Part shown: positions 1 to 9,025 of the stretch, one piece after another
Layout of the letters: the number at the start of each line of letters is the position of its first letter
How positions within the stretch are numbered: the stretch's first letter is position 1
Source: Bradyrhizobium sp. 149
Lineage (GTDB): Bacteria > Pseudomonadota > Alphaproteobacteria > Rhizobiales > Xanthobacteraceae
Reading direction: 5' to 3'
Length of the DNA stretch: 64,000 nucleotides
NCBI RefSeq assembly: GCF_023073915.1
Contig: NZ_JADPKK010000022.1
Span: 806,001 to 870,000 of the forward strand
The notes under the pieces: generated by a model
What the model saw: only the letters and a program-made list of their open reading frames with translations
The model's database searches: none
What the model was told of the DNA's origin: nothing
Program-made: the position numbers and the translations under genes

Positions 1-198
1 CAGGCCTAGCAGGTGCGTGGCGTCGAAATGATCGGGAACAGCTTGCAGTATCTGACGGCAGAGCGCATCCGTCTCGGCATATCGGCGCTGGTCGTAGGCG
101 CTCGCCGCCGCGGTGATAACGGCATCCGCCTGCTTCTTCAATTTCTTCTGCAATCGCGCGTTCTGGAATGCGCGCGCGCCGGCGCCGCTGCTTTGCAA
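1..198 (-). CDS. TPR protein, N-terminal part (paralog of the next gene), cut by window edge
   Basis: This is the first 66 codons of a minus-strand gene that continues off the left edge. The translation (LQSSGAGARAFQNARLQKKL...) aligns almost residue for residue with the start of the gene at 332-2575, including the first TPR with YAETDALCRQIL. I place the start at a TTG, as in the paralog, because both have a GGAG about 7 bases upstream and the same LQSSG residues. It is therefore probably another TPR protein with a C-terminal SPINDLY/OGT-type glycosyltransferase domain, but that half is not visible. It lies 133 bp downstream of its paralog in the same direction and looks like a tandem duplicate. 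Confidence 0.8.
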   Translation of the reverse strand, partial: MQSSGAGARAFQNARLQKKLKKQADAVITAAASAYDQRRYAETDALCRQILQAVPDHFDATHLLGL

Positions 199-277
199 GA
201 TGTCTCTCCAGAGGATGGCCCGTGGCGAGTCTAACTGATTCGCGCGTCAAGCCGGCCGCTCGGAGGGCCTCCGGGAC

Positions 278-299
278 ATCCCGGGGCTCACCCCGGGAT
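278..299. repeat. Perfect inverted repeat between tandem TPR genes
   Basis: Two 9-base arms (ATCCCGGGG and CCCCGGGAT) are separated by four bases. The hairpin lies between the stop of the 332-2575 gene and the start of its downstream paralog. It has no T-run, so it is either an interspersed palindromic repeat or a weak, factor-dependent termination or RNA-processing site. Confidence 0.6.
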
Positions 300-331
300 C
301 TGGCCGCGGAATGACCTGGCGCCTGCCCCGC

Positions 332-2575
332 CTATGCAGCGCCGCCGCCTTCCGCGGCAGCAGCGCAATAGTCTCGCCAGAACTGGCGGTAACCCGCTTC
401 GAGCTCGCGCGTGTAGATCTCGACATTGCCGGCGGGCGAGGCTGCGATTTGCGCCGGCAGCCCTGCGCGCAACTTCGCCAGATACCCGGGCTGCGAGGCA
501 AACTTGCGGGCGATCTCGACGTAGCCATCGTCGTCCTCGGCGACCCAGTCGCCGAGGCCGACGGCGGTCACGATGGAGGCGCCGGCACGCGAGGAGGCTC
601 CGATGCCGAGCTTGGCGACGACGGGAACGCCCTTGTAGAGGGATTCCCAGGTGCTGATGCCACCATTTTGCGGGAACGTGTCGAGGGAAATATCGATGTT
701 GCCAAAGGCCATCAGGTGATCGTCGCGTGAGGTGGTGCCGAGGCACGTGATGTCCTCCTCCGCAATGCCCTGCGCGATGAAGCGTGCGACCAGGCTGTGG
801 CGCAGCAGCTGATCATCGAGCAAACCATGCTTGAGGATGATCTTCGATCCCGGCAGTTCCCGCATGATGCGCGACCACACGCGGATCGCATCATCCGAGA
901 TCTTGTAGATGCGGTTGAACACGCCGAATGTGACGTAGCCGTTGCGGAGCATCGGCAGATCGGGCGGCTGCAGATTGGTGACGGGCTCTATTGTGATCAG
1001 GCACGGCAGATCGTGGATCTTTTCGGCAAACAAATGCCGGACCGACGGTGGAATGAAAATGGGGTCGGCGAGCACATAGTCCATGGTCGGCATGCCCGTG
1101 CCCGTCGCGTGTCCGAAGCCCGTGGCCTGGACCGGAGCCGGCTTCCGCGCGAAACACTGCAGCCGGTTGCCGGTCGTGTGGCCCGAAACGTCGATCAGGA
1201 TGTCGACATTGTCGGCCTGGATACGATCGGCGAGCTCGTCGTCCGAGAGCCCCCAGGCATCGACCCAGACGTCCGCCAATGATTTGAACATGGCGGTGTA
1301 CTCGTCCGCGCCCGGCCAGGAGTAGTAGCAGATGACTTCAAATTGGGTGTGATCATGCTGGCGCAGCACCGGCAGCAGCGTCAGCCCCGCGGAGTGCTGT
1401 CGGAATTCGGCAGCGACATAGCCGACCACGATCCGCTTGTCCGGATCCAGCGGCCGCTTCGGCAGCTCCCTTCGCGGCTGCTTGGAGCCGATCTGGTCCC
1501 ACCACGTCTTTCGCACCGCCTGCTGGACGACGAAATCAGCCTCGGCGCGGTAGTCCTCCAGGAAGATCTTTCCTCTGATCGCATCTCCATAATCCGGCCG
1601 GACCGCCAGCGCGCGATCGAGATATTCGATCGCGACGTCCATGTCCCCCTGGTTCGAATAAGAGAAGCCCATCAGCGCCAGCCCCATCTCGGAGCGTGGA
1701 TTTTGCTCGATCAGGGCCGTCGCGGCTGCCATGGCCTGCGCGGTCTTTCCCATCACGAGGCAGGTCTGAGCCTTGCCCCGGAGCGCCAGTTCGAGCTTGG
1801 GCGAGATCGCAAGCGCGGCCTCGAAATCCGCGAGCGCCGGCTCCAGGCGCTGCAGTTCGTAACTGAGCCGCCCGCGCTGGGCCAGGATTCGCGGCGAGCC
1901 GGGCTTGATCGCCAGCGCCATGGCAAGCTTCGCCGCCGCCTCGTCGTGGTGCCGCAGCTCCATGCTGACCATGCCGCTGCCGACGATGGCCTCGGCGTGG
2001 CGGGGCTGAAACAGCAGGGCGCGGTCGAAGCTTTCCTTGGCGCGCATGATCTGTCCAAGCACAATCTCGACCATGCCGCGATTGCAGAACGCATCGGCAT
2101 AGTCCGGCTTGATCTTGATGGCGCGCTCGTGCAGCTCGAGCGCCTGTTCGTACTGGCCCAGATGCATCAGCGTATTGCCGAGATTGGTCAGCGCGACCGC
2201 GAAATTCGGCTTCAGCGCGATGGCCCTCTCCTGGCACCGCCGCGCCTCCTCGTAATTGCCGAGGTCGAAATGCACGGTCGCGAGGTTGTTGTGGGCATCG
2301 TGCAGGCGCGGATCCAGCGCAATCACGCGCTCGAGCAGCTGTTGCGCCTCCTCGAGGCGCCGGCCGTCATGCGCGCACATGCCGAGCAGGTGCATGGCGT
2401 CGACATGATCCGGAAGCGCTTTCAGGATCTCACGGCAGAGCGCCTCGGTCTCCGCATATCGGCCCTGACCATAGGCGGCAGCCGCGGCGGAGAGGACGGC
2501 ATCCGCCTGCTTTATCAATTTCTTCTGCAATCGCGCGTTCTGGAATGCGCGCGCGCCGCCGCCACTGCTCTGCAA
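332..2575 (-). CDS. TPR protein with SPINDLY/OGT-family (GT41) glycosyltransferase domain
   Basis: A 747-residue protein. Residues about 25-360 are tandem tetratricopeptide repeats (for example YAETEALCREILKALPDHVDA, then repeats ending in P-x-h/y-A-x-A). The C-terminal half, about 380-735, matches the GT41 O-GlcNAc transferase-like fold, with ILIDVSGHTTGNRL, PAPVQATGFGHATGTGMPTMDY, FNRIYKISD and SLDTFPQNGGISTWESLYKGVPVV. Bacterial members are thought to be cytoplasmic protein or glycan glycosyltransferases. The acceptor here is unknown. A TTG start is preferred because no ATG lies nearby and GGAG sits 7 bases upstream. It is transcribed leftward ahead of a paralog. Confidence 0.85.
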   Translation of the reverse strand: MQSSGGGARAFQNARLQKKLIKQADAVLSAAAAAYGQGRYAETEALCREILKALPDHVDAMHLLGMCAHDGRRLEEAQQLLERVIALDPRLHDAHNNLATVHFDLGNYEEARRCQERAIALKPNFAVALTNLGNTLMHLGQYEQALELHERAIKIKPDYADAFCNRGMVEIVLGQIMRAKESFDRALLFQPRHAEAIVGSGMVSMELRHHDEAAAKLAMALAIKPGSPRILAQRGRLSYELQRLEPALADFEAALAISPKLELALRGKAQTCLVMGKTAQAMAAATALIEQNPRSEMGLALMGFSYSNQGDMDVAIEYLDRALAVRPDYGDAIRGKIFLEDYRAEADFVVQQAVRKTWWDQIGSKQPRRELPKRPLDPDKRIVVGYVAAEFRQHSAGLTLLPVLRQHDHTQFEVICYYSWPGADEYTAMFKSLADVWVDAWGLSDDELADRIQADNVDILIDVSGHTTGNRLQCFARKPAPVQATGFGHATGTGMPTMDYVLADPIFIPPSVRHLFAEKIHDLPCLITIEPVTNLQPPDLPMLRNGYVTFGVFNRIYKISDDAIRVWSRIMRELPGSKIILKHGLLDDQLLRHSLVARFIAQGIAEEDITCLGTTSRDDHLMAFGNIDISLDTFPQNGGISTWESLYKGVPVVAKLGIGASSRAGASIVTAVGLGDWVAEDDDGYVEIARKFASQPGYLAKLRAGLPAQIAASPAGNVEIYTRELEAGYRQFWRDYCAAAAEGGGAA

Positions 2576-2741
2576 GGTGTGTCTCCGGAGGATGGTCCGG
2601 GCAGAGTCTAGCTGATTCGCAAGCCTGACCGGCCGGTCAGCTGGCGCGGTGATACCCCGGGATTTCCCGGAGCTCAGCGGCCCGGCGCTGCCGGCCTGCT
2701 ACGCAACGTCGCCACCTTCCGCAGCCAACGCACAATAGCGC

Positions 2742-3479
2742 TCAGCGCAGGATCTGGCTCAAGAACAGTTTTGTGCGGGCGTGCTGCGGGGCCGCGAAGA
2801 ACTCGTTGGGTGTGTTGGCTTCGATGATCTGGCCGGCGTCCATGAACACCACGCGGTTGGCGACCTCGCGGGCAAAGCCCATCTCGTGGGTTACGACCAG
2901 CATGGTCATGCCCTCCTCGGCGAGGTCGACCATGGTGTCCAGCACCTCCTTGACCATTTCGGGGTCGAGCGCCGAGGTCGGCTCGTCGAACAGCATCACC
3001 TTCGGGTTCATCGTCAGCGCGCGGGCGATCGCGACGCGCTGCTGCTGCCCGCCGGACATCTGTCCCGGAAACTTGTTGGCCTGGTGCGGGATCTTGACCC
3101 GCTCCAGAAACTTCATCGCCGCCGCCTCGGCGTCCCTCTTGGGGATGTTGCGCACCCAGATCGGCGCCAGCGTGCAATTGTCCAGCACGGTCAGGTGCGG
3201 GAACAGGTTGAAGCTCTGGAACACCATGCCGACTTCGCGCCGCACGGCATCGACGTGCTTCAGGTTCGGCCCGAGCTCGATGCCGTCAACGACGATCTCG
3301 CCCTCCTGAAATTCCTCCAGCGCATTGATGCAGCGGATCAGCGTCGACTTGCCCGAGCCGGAGGGGCCGCAGATCACGATGCGCTCGCCTTTCGCGACCG
3401 CAAGGTCGATGTCGCGCAGCACGTGAAACTCGCCGTACCATTTGTTCAGGCCGGAAATCTTGACGATGGGGTCGGACAT
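2742..3479 (-). CDS. aapP: General L-amino acid ABC transporter ATP-binding protein
   Basis: A 245-residue ABC ATPase, last gene of the aapJQMP operon, that energises uptake of a broad range of L-amino acids at the inner membrane. Visible motifs are Walker A GPSGSGKST (residues 38-46), the Q-loop region MVFQSFNLFPHLTV, the signature MSGGQQQR, Walker B VMLFDEP and the H-loop VVTHEMGF, all typical of the polar amino-acid (PAAT) class. The ATG at 3479 follows the aapM stop by 11 bases. A longer open frame upstream exists but only overlaps aapM in another frame. Confidence 0.95.
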   Translation of the reverse strand: MSDPIVKISGLNKWYGEFHVLRDIDLAVAKGERIVICGPSGSGKSTLIRCINALEEFQEGEIVVDGIELGPNLKHVDAVRREVGMVFQSFNLFPHLTVLDNCTLAPIWVRNIPKRDAEAAAMKFLERVKIPHQANKFPGQMSGGQQQRVAIARALTMNPKVMLFDEPTSALDPEMVKEVLDTMVDLAEEGMTMLVVTHEMGFAREVANRVVFMDAGQIIEANTPNEFFAAPQHARTKLFLSQILR

Positions 3480-3490
3480 GGTGAGCTCGA

Positions 3491-5011
3491 TCAGTTGCGG
3501 CGGTGAGCGTTGAGGCGATGCTCGACGAAGAGCGAGTAGCGTGACATTCCAAAGCAGAAGATGAAGTAGATGATCCCGGCGAAAGCGAACCCGGTGAACG
3601 CGGTCGAGGGCGACGACCATTTCGGATCCGAGAACGACGCCCGAAGCGAGCCCAGGAGATCGAACAGCGCCACGATCGAAACCAGCGACGTGTCCTTGAA
3701 CAGCGAGATGAAGCTGTTGACGAGGTTCGGAATGACATGGCGGAGCGCCTGCGGCAGTACGATCAGCGAGGTCGTCTTCCACCAGGACAGTCCCAATGCC
3801 GCAGCCGCCTCGCCCTGCCCGCGCGGGATCGCAGCCAGCCCGCCGCGGACGTTCTCGGCCTGATAGGCGCCCGTAAACAGCGAAATGCCGATCAGCGCAC
3901 GCACGAGACCATCAACCGTGAAATTGCCCGGCAGAAACAGCGGCAGCATGTAGGTGGCGAAGAACAGCACGGTGATCAGCGGCACGCCGCGCCAGAACTC
4001 GATGAAGGCGATCGAGAAGATTCGGATCAGCGGAATGGTCGAGCGGCGGCCAAGCGCCAGCGCAATGCCGATCGGCAGCGAGGTGACGATGCCGGTGACG
4101 GAGACCACCAGCGTCACCAGAAGTCCGCCCCACAGGTTCGTCTGCACGATCGGCAGTCCGCCGTGATCGAGCCCCATCAACTTGATCACGATTGCGATGG
4201 CGACGAAAGTGGCGATGCTGGATGCCAGGGCCCGCCCGCCGGTGCGGACGCCGCCACCGAGAACGAAGGCGATCAGGGAGACGATCGCGGCCGTGATGGC
4301 GAAATCGGCCCAGACCGACTGGCCCGTCCCCTGGAGCTGGTCGCGCAACCAGGTCAGCGGAAAGATCAGCCAGGAGATCGCGGTACCGACCAGCACGATC
4401 AAATTGCCGACGACCCACAACAGCGGAGCAGCAGCAGAGGTCTTGGCGAGACTGAGCAGCGCCTGTCCCGCGCCGATGATGCTGTCGTCGAATAATTGCA
4501 GCAGGTCAGCCGTCCAGCTCAGGCCGAATCCCTTGATGCCGCCACCATGCAGCAGAAAGAATGCAACCAATGGAAACGCGAAGAAGAACAGGCCGGCGTT
4601 CAGGCCTTTCGACGGCAGCCGCGGAATGAGCAACGGCAACAACAGGAGCACGGCGAGGACGAGCGTGAGGTTGACCCGCCAGCGTTCGGCTTCGGGGTAG
4701 AAGCCGTAGATCAGTTGCGGCAGCTTGGCCTGGATGTAGGGCCAGCAGGCACCGACCACAAAGCCGGCGTTCTCGGCGAGGCAGGCCGTGCGATCCTTGC
4801 CGGTCCAGACTGCATCCACCACGAGAAACTTGACGGAAGGAATGATGGTGAACCAGAGCAGCAAGGCGCCGATGATCGTGAGCAGGATGTTGGTCGGCGA
4901 GTTAAACAGGCGGGTCCGCACCAGGCCGATGAAGCCCGTGGTCTTCACCGGCGCGGGACGCTCATTGAGAAGGTCCTGGCGGACGAAGCTGGACGAGGCG
5001 ATATCGCTCAT
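3491..5011 (-). CDS. aapM: General L-amino acid ABC transporter permease AapM
   Basis: An inner-membrane permease of 506 residues. It has many hydrophobic segments, including N-terminal ones not shared with short HisM-type permeases. The C-terminal BPD_transp_1 domain carries the EAA loop that contacts the ATPase (ENVRGGLAAIPRGQGEAAAALGLSWWKT). The start chosen is the ATG of MSDIASSSF, because it overlaps the aapQ stop in an ATGA tetranucleotide. An in-frame upstream start would run well into aapQ. It should form the heterodimeric channel with AapQ. Confidence 0.93.
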   Translation of the reverse strand: MSDIASSSFVRQDLLNERPAPVKTTGFIGLVRTRLFNSPTNILLTIIGALLLWFTIIPSVKFLVVDAVWTGKDRTACLAENAGFVVGACWPYIQAKLPQLIYGFYPEAERWRVNLTLVLAVLLLLPLLIPRLPSKGLNAGLFFFAFPLVAFFLLHGGGIKGFGLSWTADLLQLFDDSIIGAGQALLSLAKTSAAAPLLWVVGNLIVLVGTAISWLIFPLTWLRDQLQGTGQSVWADFAITAAIVSLIAFVLGGGVRTGGRALASSIATFVAIAIVIKLMGLDHGGLPIVQTNLWGGLLVTLVVSVTGIVTSLPIGIALALGRRSTIPLIRIFSIAFIEFWRGVPLITVLFFATYMLPLFLPGNFTVDGLVRALIGISLFTGAYQAENVRGGLAAIPRGQGEAAAALGLSWWKTTSLIVLPQALRHVIPNLVNSFISLFKDTSLVSIVALFDLLGSLRASFSDPKWSSPSTAFTGFAFAGIIYFIFCFGMSRYSLFVEHRLNAHRRN

Positions 5012-6213
5012 GCGCCGAGACTCCGGCTGACGCGCCAACCGTAGACGCTCATGACGGCACTGGTGATCAGCGAGATCAGGAGATAGACGCCCATCGTCAT
5101 GGCGATGATCTCGATGGCCTGTCCGGTCTGGCTTAGCGACGTGCCGGCGAACACGGAGACGAGGTCAGGATAGCCGATCGCGACGGCCAGCGACGAATTC
5201 TTGGTGAGATTGAGATACTGATTGGTCAGCGGCGGAACGATGACGCGCATTGCCTGCGGCACCACGATCAGGCGGAGCGTGGTGCCGCGGCTCAGGCCCA
5301 GCGACGCTCCCGCCTCCATCTGTCCGCTGTGGACGGAGAGAATGCCCGCGCGCACGATCTCGGCGATGAAGGCGGCGGTATAGGTCGACAAGGCCAACGT
5401 GAGCGCCACGAACTCGGGGATGATCCGCGAGCCGCCGGCGAAATTGAAGCCCTTGAGCTGCGGCAGCTCGAAGGTGAAGGGCAAACCTGATACCAGCATG
5501 GTGATGAGCGGCAGCCCGAACAGCAGGCCCAGCACATAAGGCCAGATCCGGATCATCTGGCCCCGCTGGAACAGCGCCCGGCGCGCATAGATGCGCAGCG
5601 CCAGCGACGCCACCATGCCGAACGCCAGCACCGCAAGAAACGCCTCGAAGCCGCTCTCGCCGATCGGGCGGGGAATGACGAGACCGCGATTGCTGACGAA
5701 GGCGATGCCGAGCAGCGAAATGCTCTGCCGCGGATTGGGCAAAGCCGCGAGCACTGCCAGGTACCAGAACAGGATCTGGAACAGCAGCGGCAGGTTTCGG
5801 ATGATCTCGACATAGATCTCGCCGACGCGCGCGAGCAGCCAGTTGGGCGACAGCCGGCACAGCGCGACGATGAAGCCGATCACGGTGGCAAAGAAGATGC
5901 CCACCACCGAGACCACGAGCGTGTTGAGGAGCCCGACCAGGAACACGCGCAGGAACGTGTCCGAGCCGGTATACGGGATCAGCGTCTGATTGACGTCGAA
6001 ACCGGCGTTGTTTCCGAGAAAGCCGAAGCCGGCGGCAATGTGCTGGTTCTCGAGGTTGGCGCGGGCGTTGGAGACGATTTCATAGGCGATCCAGCCCAGG
6101 ATCGCAGCGAAGGCAAACTGGACGGCGATGCCGTTCCAGCCTGTCTTGCCGCCCAGCACGCGCCTGATCTTCAGCGCGATCTGGGGCGGCGGTTTGCGGG
6201 CTTCGGTGCTCAT
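5008..6213 (-). CDS. aapQ: General L-amino acid ABC transporter permease AapQ
   Basis: A 401-residue permease of the HisM/PAAT type. Hydrophobic segments start near residue 29 (GIAVQFAFAAILGWIAYEIV). The EAA motif is AGILSVHSGQMEAGASLGLSRGTT in the C-terminal third. Like AapM and BztB it is longer than classical histidine permeases because of a large insertion between transmembrane segments. It sits 25 bp downstream of aapJ and overlaps aapM by 4 bp, so the operon is translationally coupled. Confidence 0.94.
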   Translation of the reverse strand: MSTEARKPPPQIALKIRRVLGGKTGWNGIAVQFAFAAILGWIAYEIVSNARANLENQHIAAGFGFLGNNAGFDVNQTLIPYTGSDTFLRVFLVGLLNTLVVSVVGIFFATVIGFIVALCRLSPNWLLARVGEIYVEIIRNLPLLFQILFWYLAVLAALPNPRQSISLLGIAFVSNRGLVIPRPIGESGFEAFLAVLAFGMVASLALRIYARRALFQRGQMIRIWPYVLGLLFGLPLITMLVSGLPFTFELPQLKGFNFAGGSRIIPEFVALTLALSTYTAAFIAEIVRAGILSVHSGQMEAGASLGLSRGTTLRLIVVPQAMRVIVPPLTNQYLNLTKNSSLAVAIGYPDLVSVFAGTSLSQTGQAIEIIAMTMGVYLLISLITSAVMSVYGWRVSRSLGA

Positions 6214-6238
6214 CGCCGCGAGCGCGGGTCAGGCGGTA

Positions 6239-7255
6239 TCAGCGGATCGGCGGCGCGTACTGGAGACCGCCCTTGTTCCAGAGATTGTTGAGACCCCGAT
6301 TGATGGCGAGCGGCGAACCCGCGCCGACATTGCGGTCGAACACTTCGCCGTAATTGCCGACGGCCTTCACGATGCGCACCACCCAGTCCTTGCTCAAGCC
6401 GAGCTGTTCACCGAAATTGCCGTCGGTGCCGAGGACGCGCTTCATCTCCGGATTTTCCAGCTTCGCTTTCTCATCGACGTTCTTGGCGGTCACGCCGAGC
6501 TCTTCGGTGGTGATCAGGGCAAACAGCGTCCACTTCACGATGTCGAACCACTGGTCGTCGCCGTGGCGCACCATCGGTCCGAGCGGCTCCTTCGAGATGA
6601 TTTCCGGGAGCACCATGTGATCACCGGGATTGGCAAGCTTCAGACGGTTGGCGTACAGGCCCGACTGGTCGGTGGTGAAGACGTCGCAGCGCCCCGCCTC
6701 GTAGGCCTTGACCGTTTCGTCGTTGGTGCCGAATGCGATCACCTCGTACTTCATGTTGTTGGCCTTGAAGTAGTCGGCGAGATTCTGCTCGGTGGTGGTG
6801 CCGGTCTGGACGCAGACCGAGGCGCTGTTGAGCTCAAGCGCCGAGTTCACCTTGAGCGACTTCTTCACCATGAAACCCTGTCCGTCATAATAGGTCACGC
6901 CGGTGAAGTTGGCGCCGAGCGAGGTGTCGCGCGAAATGGTCCAGGTGGTGTTGCGCGACAGCACATCGACTTCGCCGGATTGCAGCGCCGTGAAGCGGTC
7001 CTTCGCGGACAGCGGCACGTACTTGACCTTGGTCGGATCGTTGAAGATCGCCCCGGCGATCGCGCGGCAGACGTCGACGTCGAGCCCGGTCCAGTTGCCC
7101 TTGTCGTCCGGCGAGGAGAAGCCGGGCAGGCCCTGACTGACGCCGCAGGACAGCATGCCCCGGTCCTTGACGGTCTTGAGCGTTTGCGCATCGGCGGCTT
7201 GGGCAGTCAAGCCGGCGGCGACAGCGAGAGTGAGAGCCAGGGTTACGCGTTTCAT
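6239..7255 (-). CDS. aapJ: Periplasmic general L-amino acid binding protein AapJ
   Basis: A 338-residue family-3 solute-binding protein with a classical signal peptide (MKRVTLALTLAVAAGLTAQA, likely cleaved near AADA). It delivers amino acids to AapQM. Typical features are RGMLSCGVSQGLPGFS, DVDVCRAIAGAIF, SRNTTWTISRD and YDGQGFMVKK. The ATG at 7255 is preferred over an in-frame TTG six codons upstream because it begins directly at the signal peptide. It is the first gene of the operon and is divergent from metC, the same arrangement described in rhizobia. Confidence 0.95.
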   Translation of the reverse strand: MKRVTLALTLAVAAGLTAQAADAQTLKTVKDRGMLSCGVSQGLPGFSSPDDKGNWTGLDVDVCRAIAGAIFNDPTKVKYVPLSAKDRFTALQSGEVDVLSRNTTWTISRDTSLGANFTGVTYYDGQGFMVKKSLKVNSALELNSASVCVQTGTTTEQNLADYFKANNMKYEVIAFGTNDETVKAYEAGRCDVFTTDQSGLYANRLKLANPGDHMVLPEIISKEPLGPMVRHGDDQWFDIVKWTLFALITTEELGVTAKNVDEKAKLENPEMKRVLGTDGNFGEQLGLSKDWVVRIVKAVGNYGEVFDRNVGAGSPLAINRGLNNLWNKGGLQYAPPIR

Positions 7256-7350
7256 GGGCTTTAGGCCTTTCAAAGTCGTCTCAAGGTCGGGAACGTGGTC
7301 TTTGGGATCGTCTCTGCCAGGGCTAGCCGCATCAAGACCAGCCTTGCAAG

Positions 7351-7380
7351 AGTCGTGCTGGAAACAGTCGTGCTGGAAAC
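7351..7380. repeat. Tandem 15-bp duplication in the aapJ/metC intergenic region
   Basis: The unit AGTCGTGCTGGAAAC occurs twice in direct succession, about 95 bp upstream of aapJ. It could be a duplicated regulator-binding site for aapJ or a neutral duplication. I see no palindromy that would favour either. Confidence 0.5.
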
Positions 7381-7563
7381 CTTGCCAAACACCCGCCGAT
7401 CCCGGGAGGCCCTACCTTAATCCCCGCCGAAAGGCGCCCGCCGTCACGGCTGTGGCGCAAGGTCCGGTCAGGCGATGGATCGAAGGTCGCAGCAGGCCCC
7501 TCAACATGCGGCGACTGAGTAGCACCTGCGATAACAGAACGACTGGCGTGCCGGGTCAAGGGG

Positions 7564-7594
7564 TTGACGGGACTCTTCTGTGTTCTGTTATTAA
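7564..7594 (+). promoter_or_regulatory. Candidate sigma-70 promoter for metC
   Basis: TTGACG at 7564-7569 is followed after 18-19 bases by TTATTAAC (TATTAA at 7589-7594), about 70 bp before the metC start. The -35 is close to consensus and the -10 is weaker. It would place transcription initiation just before the hairpin-rich leader at 7602-7652. Confidence 0.4.
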
Positions 7595-7601
7595 CAACAG
7601 C

Positions 7602-7652
7602 GGCCTTTCGGCCAGCCCGCGGGCGCAGCGCGCCCGGCGGAAACGCCGTTTT
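7602..7652 (+). promoter_or_regulatory. Structured 5' leader of metC with stacked hairpins
   Basis: Three compact hairpins follow one another. They are GGCC-TTTC-GGCC (7602-7613), GGGCGC-AGC-GCGCCC (7621-7635) and CGGCG-GAAA-CGCCG (7635-7648), the last followed by TTTT. This resembles an intrinsic terminator or attenuator 12 bases before the metC ATG. I could not match it to the SAM-II consensus, so no ligand is assigned. Confidence 0.45.
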
Positions 7653-7664
7653 GAAAGCAGACGC

Positions 7665-8849
7665 ATGGATTCCTCGCACCCCCAAGAGCAGCACGCCGAG
7701 ACCCGGCTGGTCACCTCCGGCCGCGACACCAAGGCGCAGAAGGGGTTCGTCAATCCGCCGGTCTTCCACGGCTCCACGGTGCTCTATCCGACTGCCGAGG
7801 ACCTGCACGCCCATCGCGGCGAGTTCACCTATGGCCGTCACGGTTCCCCCACCACCAAGGCGTTCCAGGAGACCCTGATGGCGCTGGAGGGGCCGCAATG
7901 CGCCGGCGTCGGCATCGTGCCGTCGGGGCTGTCGGCGATCTCCACCACCCTGCTCTCGGTGCTGAAAACCGGCGATCACATCCTGGTCTGTGACAACGTC
8001 TATCGGCCCACGCGCAATTTCTGCAACGGCATGCTCACCCGCTACGGCGTCGAGACCACCTACTTCGATCCGATGATCGGCGCCGCCGTCGACAAGCTGT
8101 TCAGGCCCAACACAAGCGCGGTGCTGGTCGAGGCGCCCGGCTCGCAGTCCTTCGAGATGCCCGACATCCGCGTCATCGCCCAGGTCGCACATGCGCGCGG
8201 CGCGCTCGTCATCGACGACAACACCTGGGCGACGCCGCTCTATCACCGCTCGCTCGAACAGGGCGTCGACATCAGCATGCAGGCCGCCACCAAATATATC
8301 GGCGGTCATTCCGACATCATGTTCGGCACCATCTCGGCCAATGCCAGAGCCTGGCCGCAGATCGCCGAAGGCATCCGCCTGCTCGGCGTCTGCGCCGGTC
8401 CCGATGACGTCTTTTTGGCGCTGCGCGGCCTGCGCACGCTGTCGGTGCGGCTGGCGCAGCATCATCGCTCCGGGCTCGACATGGCACGCTGGCTTGCGAG
8501 CCGTCCCGAGGTGGCGCGCGTGCTGCATCCGGCGTTGGAGACCGATCCGGGCCATGCGATCTGGAAGCGCGACTTCACTGGCGCCTCCGGCCTGTTCAGC
8601 ATCGTCTTGAAGCCGGCACCGCAGAAGGCGGTCGACACCATGCTCGACACGCTAAAGCTGTTCGGCATGGGCTTTTCCTGGGGTGGCTTCGAGAGCCTCG
8701 CGATTCCGTTCGATTGCGACGCCTATCGCACAGCCACGAAATGGTCGCCCGGCGGTCCGACGCTGCGTCTGCACATCGGGCTCGAAAGCGTCGATGACCT
8801 CAAGGCCGACCTCGATCGCGGCTTCGCTGCCCTCAAGGCAGCAATGTGA
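7665..8849 (+). CDS. metC: Cystathionine beta-lyase (PLP enzyme)
   Basis: A 394-residue Cys/Met-metabolism PLP enzyme of fold type I. Beta-lyases cleave cystathionine to homocysteine, pyruvate and ammonia in methionine synthesis. Visible motifs are the substrate loop FTYGRHGSPT, VPSGLSAIS, VIDDNTWATP (the Asp that pairs with the PLP ring nitrogen) and the PLP lysine K210 in QAATKYIGGHSD. The ATG at 7665 starts MDSSHPQEQH. The frame is open further upstream, but that part overlaps the aapJ promoter region and has no coding look. It is divergent from aapJ. A gamma-synthase role is less likely given the length and the neighbourhood. Confidence 0.9.
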   Translation: MDSSHPQEQHAETRLVTSGRDTKAQKGFVNPPVFHGSTVLYPTAEDLHAHRGEFTYGRHGSPTTKAFQETLMALEGPQCAGVGIVPSGLSAISTTLLSVLKTGDHILVCDNVYRPTRNFCNGMLTRYGVETTYFDPMIGAAVDKLFRPNTSAVLVEAPGSQSFEMPDIRVIAQVAHARGALVIDDNTWATPLYHRSLEQGVDISMQAATKYIGGHSDIMFGTISANARAWPQIAEGIRLLGVCAGPDDVFLALRGLRTLSVRLAQHHRSGLDMARWLASRPEVARVLHPALETDPGHAIWKRDFTGASGLFSIVLKPAPQKAVDTMLDTLKLFGMGFSWGGFESLAIPFDCDAYRTATKWSPGGPTLRLHIGLESVDDLKADLDRGFAALKAAM

Positions 8850-9025
8850 GCCTGCTCACAAGGCATCGCGCCTCGGGGCGCGGCAACCGCGCTGGCGGAC
8901 GCTCCAACGCGCGACGCAGGAACGTGCAGAAGCCGCAAACGTTAACGCCGACGCGCCAACAAATGGTTTGATCCCCCGTCGTTTGGCGCTAGCCTCACCA
9001 CTCGACTCCAATCCGGACTCGGAGC

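Noticed and set aside
6128..7264. A 378-codon frame opposite aapJ
   Set aside because: Antisense to a confidently identified binding protein.
7400..7664. SAM-II riboswitch upstream of metC
   Set aside because: The characteristic GCTAA/AAGCTAA core and pseudoknot pattern could not be found. Only generic hairpins are present.
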